A program made the translations under genes and the position numbers. A stretch of DNA of 15,545 bases from positions 1 to 15,545 of the forward strand of contig CALXPX010000018.1 in assembly GCA_944390305.1 (NCBI GenBank), in the 5' to 3' direction. The stretch comes from an uncultured Clostridia bacterium (GTDB taxonomy: Bacteria; Bacillota; Clostridia; TANB77; CAG-508). Below are positions 6,226 to 13,338 of this stretch, one piece after another; the first letter of the stretch is position 1; each line of letters opens with the position of its first letter. A model generated the notes under the pieces. That model was not told where the DNA came from and did not search any database. It was given only the letters and a program-made list of their open reading frames with translations.

Positions 6226-6411
6226 ATGATAGAAACTATTTTACTAATTATAATTGCGATAAGTGTAACTTTTATTTATGATGCAAGAAGTATAGCTAAT
6301 AAATATTTTAGCAGGGAAGATAAAAACAAGCAGATAAAATTGCTAAAAATAGTAGGATTCTTAGTCGCAATTATTTGCACAATAATATTATATTTTTTAA
6401 TTAGGAGATAA
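6226..6411 (+). CDS. Small two-helix membrane protein (61 aa), unknown function
   Basis: The gene lies between the epimerase and valS. An ATG at 6217 abuts the AAAGGA sequence (6212-6217). The ATG at 6226 stands eight bases after AGGA and is the better start, giving MIETILLIIIAISVTFIYDA. Two hydrophobic segments (about 2-18 and 40-58) flank a charged connector (NKYFSREDKNKQIKLLK), so it is probably a membrane hairpin. The valS Shine-Dalgarno AGGAG (6403-6407) lies inside its last codons, and its stop is two bases before the valS start, so translational coupling is likely. Family not recognised. Confidence 0.7.
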   Translation: MIETILLIIIAISVTFIYDARSIANKYFSREDKNKQIKLLKIVGFLVAIICTIILYFLIRR

Positions 6412-6413
6412 AT

Positions 6414-9059
6414 ATGAAAGAGATAAAGGAAAAGTACAATCCTAAAAATTTTGAGGATAGAATATATAAAAAGTGGGAAGAAAGTGGATTTTTTAAACCT
6501 AGTATGGATAAGAATAAAAAATCTTATTCAATAGTTATGCCACCACCAAATGTAACAGGAAAGCTTCATATGGGGCATGCTTTGGATGGAACAATTCAAG
6601 ATATTATTATAAGAACAAAGAGAATGCAAGGGTATAATACTTTATGGCTTCCAGGAACTGATCATGCATCAATTGCAACAGAAGCAAAAGTTGTTGAAAA
6701 AATAAAGAAAGAAGGTCATACTAAGGAAGAATTAGGAAGAGAAAAATTCTTAGAAGAAGCATGGGCTTGGACCAAGCTTTATGGTGGAGAAATTCAAACT
6801 CAACAAAGAAAACTAGGATGTTCTTGTGATTGGGAAAGAAATAGATTTACTCTTGATGAAGGATTATCAAAAGCAGTATTAGAAGAATTTTGCAAACTAT
6901 ATAATGATGGACTAATTTATAGAGGCAAAAGGATGATAAACTGGTGCCCTTATTGCCATACATCAATTTCAGATGCAGAAGTAGAATATGAAGAAGAAAG
7001 TTCACATTTATGGCATATAAAATATAAGATAAAGGGTCAAGATGGATTTGTAGAAGTAGCAACAACAAGACCAGAAACAATGCTTGGAGATACTGCTGTA
7101 GCAGTAAATCCAGAAGATGAAAGATATAAAGATTTAATAGGAAAAACATGTATTTTACCAATAGTAAATAGAGAGATACCAATTATAGCAGATGAATTTG
7201 TTGATAAGGAATTTGGAACTGGTTGTGTTAAAATAACACCTGCACATGATATAAATGACTATAATGCAGGAATAAGACATAACCTTGAAATTATTGAAGT
7301 ATTTGATGAATCTAATATAATGGGGGATTTAGTACTAGAATTAAAAGGTATTAAGGCAATTGATGCAAGACCTAAAATTGTAGAAATGCTAGAAAAATTA
7401 GGGGCATTAGGAAAAATTGAAGACTATACTCATAATGTAGGAAAATGTTATAGATGTCATAATACAATAGAACCAAGAATATCAGAACAGTGGTTTGTGT
7501 CTATGAAAGAATTAGCATATCCTGCAATAGAAGCGGTAAAAAATGGAGATATTAAATTTGTGCCTAAGAAATATGAGAAAACATATTTTAATTGGTTAGA
7601 AAATATTCAGGATTGGTGTATATCTAGACAATTATGGTGGGGACATAGAATACCAGCATATTATTGTAAGGACTGTGGACATATAACAGTTGCAAAAGAA
7701 AATCCAGGAAAATGTGAAAAATGTGGAAGCAAGGATATATATCAAGACGAAGATACATTAGATACATGGTTTAGTTCTGCTCTTTGGCCTTTTTCAACAA
7801 TGGGCTGGCCAAATTTAGATGAAGAAGATTATAAAACATTCTATCCTACAAATGCTTTAGTTACAGCTTATGATATTATATTTTTTTGGGTAGTTAGAAT
7901 GGTATTTTCAGGACTTTATGCAACAGGTAAAAAGCCTTTTAGTGACATTGTTATGCATGGAATAGTAAGAGACAGCCAAGGAAGAAAAATGTCTAAAAGT
8001 TTAGGAAATGGAATAGATCCTATTGAAATCATAGAAAAATATGGAGCAGATAATTTAAGATTTTCTGTACTTTCAGGTACAACAATGGGAAATGATGTAA
8101 AATATATGCCTGAAAAATTAGATCAAGCATCTAATTTCTCAAATAAAATATGGAATGCTGCTAAATTTATAACGATGAATGCAGCCAAAGATGAAGAAAT
8201 AATTGAATTTAGTAAAAGTCCAACTGACTTAAAAGTAGAAGATAAGTGGATAATAGGTAAATTAGATAATTTAATAGAAGAAGTAACAGTAAATATAAAT
8301 AACTATGATTTAGGTATAGCTTTAGATAAGATATATTCATTTATATGGGATGAATTTTGTGATTGGTATATAGAAATGGCGAAAACTAGATTTAATACTG
8401 ATGAAAAAGTAAAAGTTTCATATGTTTTAGATTATGTATTTAGAAATAGTTTAAAACTATTACATCCATTTATGCCTTTTGTTACGGCTGAAATTTATTC
8501 ATATTTAGTAAATTATGATGGAAAAGATATTATGATATCAAATTGGCCAAATAAATCAGGAAAAGATTATAATAAAGAAATAAAATTTATTGAAGAAATA
8601 AAAGATATTATTGTTCAGATTAGAAATATAAGAACAAATATGAATATACATCCATCTAAGAAAGTAAAATTAATTGCAGTATTAAATTCAGATAATGATA
8701 TAACTAAAAAATATATTAAAGAAAGCGAAGAATACTTGAAAAAACTAGGATTTGGTAATAGTTTGAAGCTTACTAATGAAACAGATAAAGAAATAGATAA
8801 TAATGCTATTTGTGTTACAAGTGAAGATTTTAAAATTTATATGCCATTTTCAGAATTAGTAAATGTAGAAGAAGAAAAAGAAAGATTGGAAAATGAAAAG
8901 AAAAGATTAGAAGCAGAAGTTTTAAGAAGTAATAAAATATTATCTAATCAAGGTTTCTTAGCTAAAGCTCCAAAAGAAAAAATAGAGGAAGAAAAAGAAA
9001 AATTAGATAAATATACAAAAATGTTAGAAGAAACTATGGATAGATTAAAAAACATTTAA
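6414..9059 (+). CDS. valS: Valyl-tRNA synthetase
   Basis: An 881-residue class I aminoacyl-tRNA synthetase of normal ValRS length, charging tRNA-Val in the cytoplasm. Landmarks in order: PPPNVTGKLHMGHAL with the HIGH-type motif HMGH at 52-55; the CP1 editing domain with TTRPETMLGDTAVAV near 217; Cys pairs CPYC (about 178), CYRC (about 345) and CKDCG/CEKCG (about 418-435) likely to bind zinc; DTWFSSALWPFSTMGWP; and KMSKS at 525-529. The anticodon-binding region spans about 610-760. The Glu/Lys-rich C-terminal coiled coil (about 816-880) is the tRNA-binding arm typical of ValRS. No T-box is visible before the gene or the operon. Confidence 0.98.
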   Translation: MKEIKEKYNPKNFEDRIYKKWEESGFFKPSMDKNKKSYSIVMPPPNVTGKLHMGHALDGTIQDIIIRTKRMQGYNTLWLPGTDHASIATEAKVVEKIKKEGHTKEELGREKFLEEAWAWTKLYGGEIQTQQRKLGCSCDWERNRFTLDEGLSKAVLEEFCKLYNDGLIYRGKRMINWCPYCHTSISDAEVEYEEESSHLWHIKYKIKGQDGFVEVATTRPETMLGDTAVAVNPEDERYKDLIGKTCILPIVNREIPIIADEFVDKEFGTGCVKITPAHDINDYNAGIRHNLEIIEVFDESNIMGDLVLELKGIKAIDARPKIVEMLEKLGALGKIEDYTHNVGKCYRCHNTIEPRISEQWFVSMKELAYPAIEAVKNGDIKFVPKKYEKTYFNWLENIQDWCISRQLWWGHRIPAYYCKDCGHITVAKENPGKCEKCGSKDIYQDEDTLDTWFSSALWPFSTMGWPNLDEEDYKTFYPTNALVTAYDIIFFWVVRMVFSGLYATGKKPFSDIVMHGIVRDSQGRKMSKSLGNGIDPIEIIEKYGADNLRFSVLSGTTMGNDVKYMPEKLDQASNFSNKIWNAAKFITMNAAKDEEIIEFSKSPTDLKVEDKWIIGKLDNLIEEVTVNINNYDLGIALDKIYSFIWDEFCDWYIEMAKTRFNTDEKVKVSYVLDYVFRNSLKLLHPFMPFVTAEIYSYLVNYDGKDIMISNWPNKSGKDYNKEIKFIEEIKDIIVQIRNIRTNMNIHPSKKVKLIAVLNSDNDITKKYIKESEEYLKKLGFGNSLKLTNETDKEIDNNAICVTSEDFKIYMPFSELVNVEEEKERLENEKKRLEAEVLRSNKILSNQGFLAKAPKEKIEEEKEKLDKYTKMLEETMDRLKNI

Positions 9060-9080
9060 TAGTTAAAGGGGTTGAAAAAA

Positions 9081-9887
9081 TTGGCTGATAAGAATCAAAA
9101 TAACAAAGGAAAAGTTATAATAGAGGATAAGGCAAAAAAACAAATGGAAAAAGATAATAAAAAAGAAAAGAATGTAATTGATAATAAAAAAGTTAATAAA
9201 GTATTACTTACTATTTTACTTTTATTAGCAATTGTAGTTATTATCATAGGAATCTTATTTGGAGGAAGAGTAATAAATAAAGCTAAATTAGATAATGAAA
9301 TTAATTCTTTATCTAGTAAAAGTATAGAAAATGATGACTTTTCTAATATCGAAATAAATACAAGTGGAGAGTATGCTGTTATAGAAAGATGCATAAAAGA
9401 ATTTTATAATGATTATTCAAACTTAAAAAAAGATTTCATGGATAAAATTAATGATGAAAAAATTCAAAATATTTTAACAGTAGAAAACTATAAAAATGAC
9501 GGACCTGAATTTAAAGAATCTCTTGAATATATAGCTAATGAAAAAGAAGAATTTAATAAGGTTGCAGAAGATATTAGTAATATGCTAACAAAGCAAAGTA
9601 TTATGGAAAGAATAGAAAATGAAAATTTAGATACATATTATACTAATTTATATGCAAATTATTTCTTAAATGGGGATACTCTTATAGAAGATCTACAGAA
9701 ATCTTATCAAGATGTAAATGATGCAAAAGTATTAATGAATAATTTATATAATAATGAAACAAAAATATTAAATTTTTTAGTAAATAATAAAGACAATTGG
9801 GAAATATTAAATGACAAATTAACTTTTAATAGTGCTACTTTATCAGCCGAATATAATACACTAAAAACGCAGTTATACGCAGAATAA
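9081..9887 (+). CDS. Single-pass membrane protein with an extracytoplasmic helical domain, unknown
   Basis: No ATG fits the start. AAAGGGG (9065-9071) is followed by TTG at 9072 with no spacing and TTG at 9081 with nine bases. I take TTG 9081, giving a 268-residue protein beginning MADKNQNNKGK. A 35-residue Lys/Asp/Asn-rich cytoplasmic tail precedes one membrane helix (about 40-62: a run of Leu, Ile and Val ending in GGRVI). The remaining 200 residues are acidic, look alpha-helical and contain a single Cys. They would lie outside the cell. It follows valS by 21 bases, so it belongs to the same operon. The second leader module starts 15 bases downstream. I do not recognise the family. Confidence 0.7.
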   Translation: MADKNQNNKGKVIIEDKAKKQMEKDNKKEKNVIDNKKVNKVLLTILLLLAIVVIIIGILFGGRVINKAKLDNEINSLSSKSIENDDFSNIEINTSGEYAVIERCIKEFYNDYSNLKKDFMDKINDEKIQNILTVENYKNDGPEFKESLEYIANEKEEFNKVAEDISNMLTKQSIMERIENENLDTYYTNLYANYFLNGDTLIEDLQKSYQDVNDAKVLMNNLYNNETKILNFLVNNKDNWEILNDKLTFNSATLSAEYNTLKTQLYAE

Positions 9888-9902
9888 AAAGGAGAAATAC
9901 AA

Positions 9903-9956
9903 ATGAAAAAACTTAAAAGCCTTGAGGCTGTATATATATATATATATATATCGTAA
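9903..9956 (+). CDS. Leader-type micro-ORF, copy 2 (17 aa), ending in Tyr-Ile repeats
   Basis: The ORF encodes MKKLKSLEAVYIYIYIS and stops at TAA. AAGGAG at 9889-9894 is eight bases upstream of the ATG. The (TA)10 run spans codons 10-17, and the whole ORF matches copy 1 at 51 of 54 bases. Unlike copy 1, it lies only 15 bases after a gene. It is therefore probably transcribed from the epimerase-valS promoter and may be the last translated frame of that operon. Both copies have an RBS, the same length and the same stop position, which supports translation. The role is unknown. Confidence 0.5.
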   Translation: MKKLKSLEAVYIYIYIS

Positions 9957-9985
9957 AGTCTAAAAAAATAAGTATATTAATAATC

Positions 9986-10036
9986 AAAAAGCTTATGTAT
10001 TTTAATTTAAAATTAATTAAAGTGCAGAGCTTTTTT
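9986..10036 (+). terminator. Terminator hairpin of module 2
   Basis: AAAAAGCT (9986-9993) pairs with AGCTTTTT (10028-10035). Inner TTTTAATT/AATTAAA-type pairing extends the structure, and six T follow (10031-10036). It would end the epimerase-valS-membrane protein transcript. Confidence 0.7.
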
Positions 10037-10090
10037 GTGCCTCTAAGGGAATAAATTTAATGTAATAAATAAAAAAATAATCAAAAAAGA

Positions 10091-10119
10091 TTGCAAATTA
10101 AATTTTTTATAAGTATAAT
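10091..10119 (+). promoter_or_regulatory. Promoter of the second prepilin-like gene
   Basis: TTGCAA (10091-10096) and a perfect TATAAT (10114-10119) are spaced by 17 bases. It lies downstream of the module 2 terminator, so this gene can be transcribed independently of the leader ORF. Confidence 0.7.
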
Positions 10120-10156
10120 TAATTTGTTTTCAAAAGAAAAATAAAGGAGGAACAAA

Positions 10157-11629
10157 ATGAAAAAAGAGGATATACTAAAATCGAAAGTAAAAGGAATAAC
10201 ACTAATTGCACTAGTTGTAACAATAATAGTATTATTAATACTTTCAGCAGTAGCAATAAATTTAACTATAGGAAGTAATGGAATATTTAAAAGAGCGAAG
10301 GATTCGGTAGATGAATATGAAAAAGCTGCAAGTGAAGAGGATATATCTTTAAAAACTATAGAAAAAATTATGGATTACTATGCTGGGGACCTTGATTATG
10401 TAGAAGATATTTTTGATTTTAAAGGAATGTATGAAATTATATCTAAAGATGGATTAACAATTATCGATGGAGTTAGAGAAGAAAATGGGACGTTATATAG
10501 GGAAGAAATTGAAATATATAGTGAAGATAATTTTAATGTAAATAAAAAAGAAAAAATAGCACAATTAGAGGAAAAGGCAGTAATATTTAAAGATTACTTT
10601 TTTGGAAATGACGAGAATATTGAAGAACTACAATATACTCAAGAAGAAGTAATTTTAAAATATAAAAATAAAGAAAATTTATATAAAATAAAAACTGAAG
10701 AAGACGATACCATGAGAAGAGATTATATAGAAGACTATAATTTTACTCCTTTTACAAAACAGGTAAAATTTATATATTTAGCGAAGCCTACTCTATTTGC
10801 ACAAGATTTTGAAAATAATATTTGGATCTGGCATACAGATGGTAGTGCAATATTAAAATACGCAGAAGCAATAAATATTAATTTTAATGAAGAGATAAAA
10901 GGTTTTATGGGAGATCTTTTTTATACAAATGAAAACATTTATAGTGTATCGGAAAATTTTGATATTCAATTAGTTGATACTAATATAGATGTAAATGTAA
11001 ATAAATGTATCTATGACTATGATAAATCATTTTTATTAGATTTAAATGGAGATATTTGGATTGCAGAAAATAATGATTTTACAAATCTTAAAAAAATAGG
11101 AGAAACAGTTTCAAGCTTAAATAATGTGAAGTTTAAAGAAATATATGACACATTTGCTATTACTGAATCAGATAAAGTTGTTTTATTAGAAGATGGAACA
11201 GAGATTAGTGAGTTTTCAGGAAGTGATATAAAAAAGGTAATATATAGTCTGATTTTGTTAAATACAGGAGAAATATATGAAATTAATTATGATAACACAG
11301 TAACAAAAATGGATACTAGCTTAAAAATAAAAGATTTTAATGATGACTATTTAATAACTGAAAGTAATGAATTAATGGAATGGAATAGATATAATCTAGA
11401 ATCTGGTAGTAAAGTAGAATTAGATTATACTCCTGCCAAATTGCATAATGCGAATAACTTAAACATTGTAGAAGACATAAATGGAAATATTCATGCAGTA
11501 TTAGATAAAAAAGATATAATAATAGAAGGTAAAAATTGGAAAAGTGTACAAGGAAGTAGAACTGGAATAGCTTTAATAGATGAAAATAATCAATTAGTTG
11601 TTGAAGGATATTTATCACAATATGATTAA
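10157..11629 (+). CDS. Prepilin-like protein with a degenerate RCC1/beta-propeller-like passenger
   Basis: A 490-residue protein with AAAGGAGG (10143-10150) six bases before ATG 10157. The leader ends at Gly13 and is followed by ITLIALVVTIIVLLILSA. Mature position 5 is Ala18 rather than Glu. The first 60 residues closely match the other prepilin-like protein (ITLxALVVTIIVLLIL, AINxTIGxNGIF, AxxxVDxYE), after which the two are unrelated. Residues 60-190 are acidic and helical. From about 205 to 490 a motif recurs every 35-50 residues: a hydrophobic strand, an Asp/Asn-Gly-type turn, then an aromatic strand (for example LLDLNGDIWIAEN, LLNTGEIYEINYD, VEDINGNIHAVL). This fits RCC1-like or related propeller blades, about six or seven. 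Inference: a secreted, membrane- or pilus-tethered binding protein. It could also be a purely structural surface protein. Confidence 0.75.
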   Translation: MKKEDILKSKVKGITLIALVVTIIVLLILSAVAINLTIGSNGIFKRAKDSVDEYEKAASEEDISLKTIEKIMDYYAGDLDYVEDIFDFKGMYEIISKDGLTIIDGVREENGTLYREEIEIYSEDNFNVNKKEKIAQLEEKAVIFKDYFFGNDENIEELQYTQEEVILKYKNKENLYKIKTEEDDTMRRDYIEDYNFTPFTKQVKFIYLAKPTLFAQDFENNIWIWHTDGSAILKYAEAININFNEEIKGFMGDLFYTNENIYSVSENFDIQLVDTNIDVNVNKCIYDYDKSFLLDLNGDIWIAENNDFTNLKKIGETVSSLNNVKFKEIYDTFAITESDKVVLLEDGTEISEFSGSDIKKVIYSLILLNTGEIYEINYDNTVTKMDTSLKIKDFNDDYLITESNELMEWNRYNLESGSKVELDYTPAKLHNANNLNIVEDINGNIHAVLDKKDIIIEGKNWKSVQGSRTGIALIDENNQLVVEGYLSQYD

Positions 11630-11642
11630 TAATAAAATAATT

Positions 11643-11676
11643 ATTTTGTCGAAAACTTCTCTTAATTCGACAAAAT
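11643..11676 (+). promoter_or_regulatory. Inverted pair of Spo0A boxes upstream of the spoIIA operon
   Basis: TGTCGAA at 11647-11653 and its reverse complement TTCGACA at 11666-11672 are perfect matches to the core 0A box TGNCGAA. Their centres are 19 bases apart, about two helical turns. They sit within an 11-12 base-pair inverted repeat. Spo0A~P activates spoIIA operons in known sporulators, so the position fits. The second box also contains a -35-like TCGACA. The hairpin at 11701-11737 lies between these boxes and spoIIAA. Confidence 0.7.
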
Positions 11677-11700
11677 ACCCTATGGAAAAATATGGAATTT

Positions 11701-11737
11701 AGAACTATAATATTTAAAGATATTATAGTTCTTTTTT
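11701..11737 (+). terminator. Strong terminator-like hairpin between the prepilin-like gene and spoIIAA
   Basis: A perfect 13-base-pair stem (11701-11713 with 11720-11732), loop TTAAAG, then a T-run. It most simply ends the second prepilin-like transcript. If the spoIIA promoter lies at the Spo0A boxes, it would instead be a hairpin at the very 5' end of the spoIIA mRNA. Confidence 0.85.
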
Positions 11738-11741
11738 GTGC

Positions 11742-11771
11742 TTATTAAAACAATAAAGACTTATTTATAAT
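11742..11771 (+). promoter_or_regulatory. Possible promoter of the spoIIA operon
   Basis: A perfect TATAAT at 11766-11771 is preceded at 18 bases by a poor -35 (TTATTA, 11742-11747). It lies after the terminator hairpin and before the spoIIAA RBS. I see no sigma-H type AGGA/GAAT pair in this interval. The weak -35 would suit an activator-dependent promoter, but the Spo0A boxes are about 100 bases upstream. Confidence 0.3.
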
Positions 11772-11809
11772 AATTTATTATTGATATTACAAAAGAAGGA
11801 GGAAAAAAT

Positions 11810-12142
11810 GTGATAGTAGATTTTTTTAAAGAGGACAAGTTATTAGTATTTACATTAACAGAAGATGTTGATCAACATACTTCAGAAAAAATTAGGAGGA
11901 AAATGGATAATGAAATTAAAAGATATATTCCAAGAAAAGTTATATTTGATTTTAGTAACATCTCTTTTATGGATAGCGCTGGAATAGGTATGGTATTGGG
12001 TAGGTATAAACTTACGAAAATGCTAGATGGTGAATTAGAAATTATAAATGTGAATAAATCCATGAAAAAGATTTTTGATATGAGTGGAGTTTCTAGAATT
12101 ATAAATATATTAGAGGAGGACAAGAATGAAGGGGTTGTATGA
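11810..12142 (+). CDS. spoIIAA: Anti-sigma-F factor antagonist SpoIIAA
   Basis: A 110-residue STAS-domain protein. Start GTG 11810 lies seven bases after AAGGAGG (11796-11802). It overlaps an out-of-frame ATG (11808) that stops immediately at TGA. The phosphorylation site is in SFMDSAGIGMVLGRYK: Ser56, after Asp55, corresponds to the Ser phosphorylated by SpoIIAB in Bacillus subtilis. The next residue, commonly Ser or Thr in this family, is Ala57 here. The C-terminal MKKIFDMSGVSRI is typical. Dephosphorylated SpoIIAA binds SpoIIAB and frees sigma-F in the forespore. Its 3' end overlaps spoIIAB by 17 bases, suggesting coupled translation and controlled stoichiometry. Confidence 0.95.
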   Translation: MIVDFFKEDKLLVFTLTEDVDQHTSEKIRRKMDNEIKRYIPRKVIFDFSNISFMDSAGIGMVLGRYKLTKMLDGELEIINVNKSMKKIFDMSGVSRIINILEEDKNEGVV

Positions 12143-12590
12143 TAATGAAATGAAATTAGAATTTATAAGTAAAACTAGTAATGAAGCATTTGCAAGAATA
12201 ACAGTAGCAGCGTTTGTATCACAACTTGATCCAACAATTGATGAACTATCAGACATAAAAACAGCAGTATCAGAAGCTGTTACTAATAGCATAATTCATG
12301 GATATGAAGAAGAAGAGGGAATTATTAGAGTATCTGCTAGATTGTTTGGAAATAGTATAGAGATTGAAATATCAGATAATGGAAAAGGTATTGGAAATAT
12401 AGAAGAAGCCAGAAAGCCACTTTATACGTCAAAACCTAATTTGGAAAGGTCTGGAATGGGATTTACTATAATGGAAAGTTTTATGGATGATGTTAAAGTA
12501 GAATCTGCTTTAGGACTCGGAACTAAAATAACAATGAGAAAAAGAATTGGAGGGGAAAAACAAGAGGAAATTACTTTAGAAGGAGCATAA
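12126..12590 (+). CDS. spoIIAB: Anti-sigma-F factor and serine kinase SpoIIAB
   Basis: A 154-residue GHKL-type ATPase. Start ATG 12126 follows AGGAGG (12114-12119) by six bases; an internal ATG at 12150 lacks an RBS. Core motifs: N-box EAVTNSIIHGY (E50 to N54), G1 box DNGKGIG (from D84) and G2 box ERSGMGFTIMESFMD (from E107). AFVSQLDPTIDELSDIKTAVSEA is almost family consensus. In known systems it binds sigma-F with ATP, and phosphorylates and so inactivates SpoIIAA. Position between spoIIAA and sigF confirms the assignment over related RsbW-type kinases. Confidence 0.97.
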   Translation: MKGLYDNEMKLEFISKTSNEAFARITVAAFVSQLDPTIDELSDIKTAVSEAVTNSIIHGYEEEEGIIRVSARLFGNSIEIEISDNGKGIGNIEEARKPLYTSKPNLERSGMGFTIMESFMDDVKVESALGLGTKITMRKRIGGEKQEEITLEGA

Positions 12591-12624
12591 AAATAGATTT
12601 TGTGAATAAAATTAGGAGAAGGTT

Positions 12625-13338
12625 ATGAATGAGACTCTAAAAAAGCAAATTAAAGAGGCTCAAGCTGGAAATAGAGTAGTATTGAATGACCTAGTGAAAG
12701 AAAATAATGGACTTATATGGAGTGTAGTTAAAAGATTTGAAGGAAGAGGATATGAATTAGAAGATATTTACCAGATTGGAGCAATAGGATTTATAAAGGC
12801 AGTGCAAAAATTTGATTTTTCATATAATGTAAATTTATCTACATTTGGAGTTCCATATATAATAGGAGAAATAAAAAGATTTTTAAGAGATGATGGAATG
12901 ATTAAAGTATCAAGACAAATAAAAGAATTATTAGTAAAGATAAATAAGATAAAAAGTGATTATGAAAAAAGTGGAAAAACAATTACTGTAGAAGAAATAG
13001 CTAAGATATTAAATGTCTCAAAAGAGGAAATTGCTGCATCATTAAATTCTTCAAATAATGTAGAATCTTTATATGACAAAGAAGATGAAGATGGATTATG
13101 CTTGATAGATAAAATAAAATCGAGTGGAAATGAGGAAGAAAACACAATTAATAGATTGGCATTAAAAGAAGGCATAAATAGATTAAAACCAAGAGAAAAG
13201 GAAATTATATTCTTAAGATACTATAAATGCCAGACACAAAAGGATGTAGCTAGAACAATGGGAATAAGTCAAGTTCAGGTATGTAGAATTGAAAAACAAA
13301 TATTAAATATCTTGTATGAGGAATTAAAGGAGGCATAG
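12625..13338 (+). CDS. sigF: RNA polymerase sigma-F factor, first forespore-specific sigma factor
   Basis: A 237-residue sigma-70 family protein (spoIIAC), starting at ATG 12625 after AGGAG (12614-12618), 34 bases beyond spoIIAB. Region 2 (about 28-105) includes ELEDIYQIGAIGFIKAVQKFD, STFGVPYIIGEIKRFLRDDG and the GMIKVSRQIKELL segment typical of sigma-F/G. Region 3 spans about 110-150, and region 4 (about 180-235) has the helix-turn-helix TQKDVARTMGISQVQVCRIEK. Its place directly after spoIIAB identifies it as sigma-F rather than sigma-G. Its last base is shared with the first base of spoIID (TAGTG). Confidence 0.96.
   Translation: MNETLKKQIKEAQAGNRVVLNDLVKENNGLIWSVVKRFEGRGYELEDIYQIGAIGFIKAVQKFDFSYNVNLSTFGVPYIIGEIKRFLRDDGMIKVSRQIKELLVKINKIKSDYEKSGKTITVEEIAKILNVSKEEIAASLNSSNNVESLYDKEDEDGLCLIDKIKSSGNEEENTINRLALKEGINRLKPREKEIIFLRYYKCQTQKDVARTMGISQVQVCRIEKQILNILYEELKEA

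Larger units (their letters stand above)
9903..10036 (+). repeat. Dispersed module copy 2: leader ORF, (TA)10 tract and long hairpin
   Basis: This is the partner of 3164-3293, with near identity at the 5' end, a diverged but recognisable hairpin at the 3' end, and almost the same overall length (134 against 130). It also stands directly before a prepilin-like gene. Confidence 0.6.

Noticed and set aside
11643..11676. The TGTCGAA inverted repeat as a transcription terminator
   Set aside because: It is not followed by a T-run, and a far better terminator lies 25 bases further on. Perfect Spo0A box matches explain it better.
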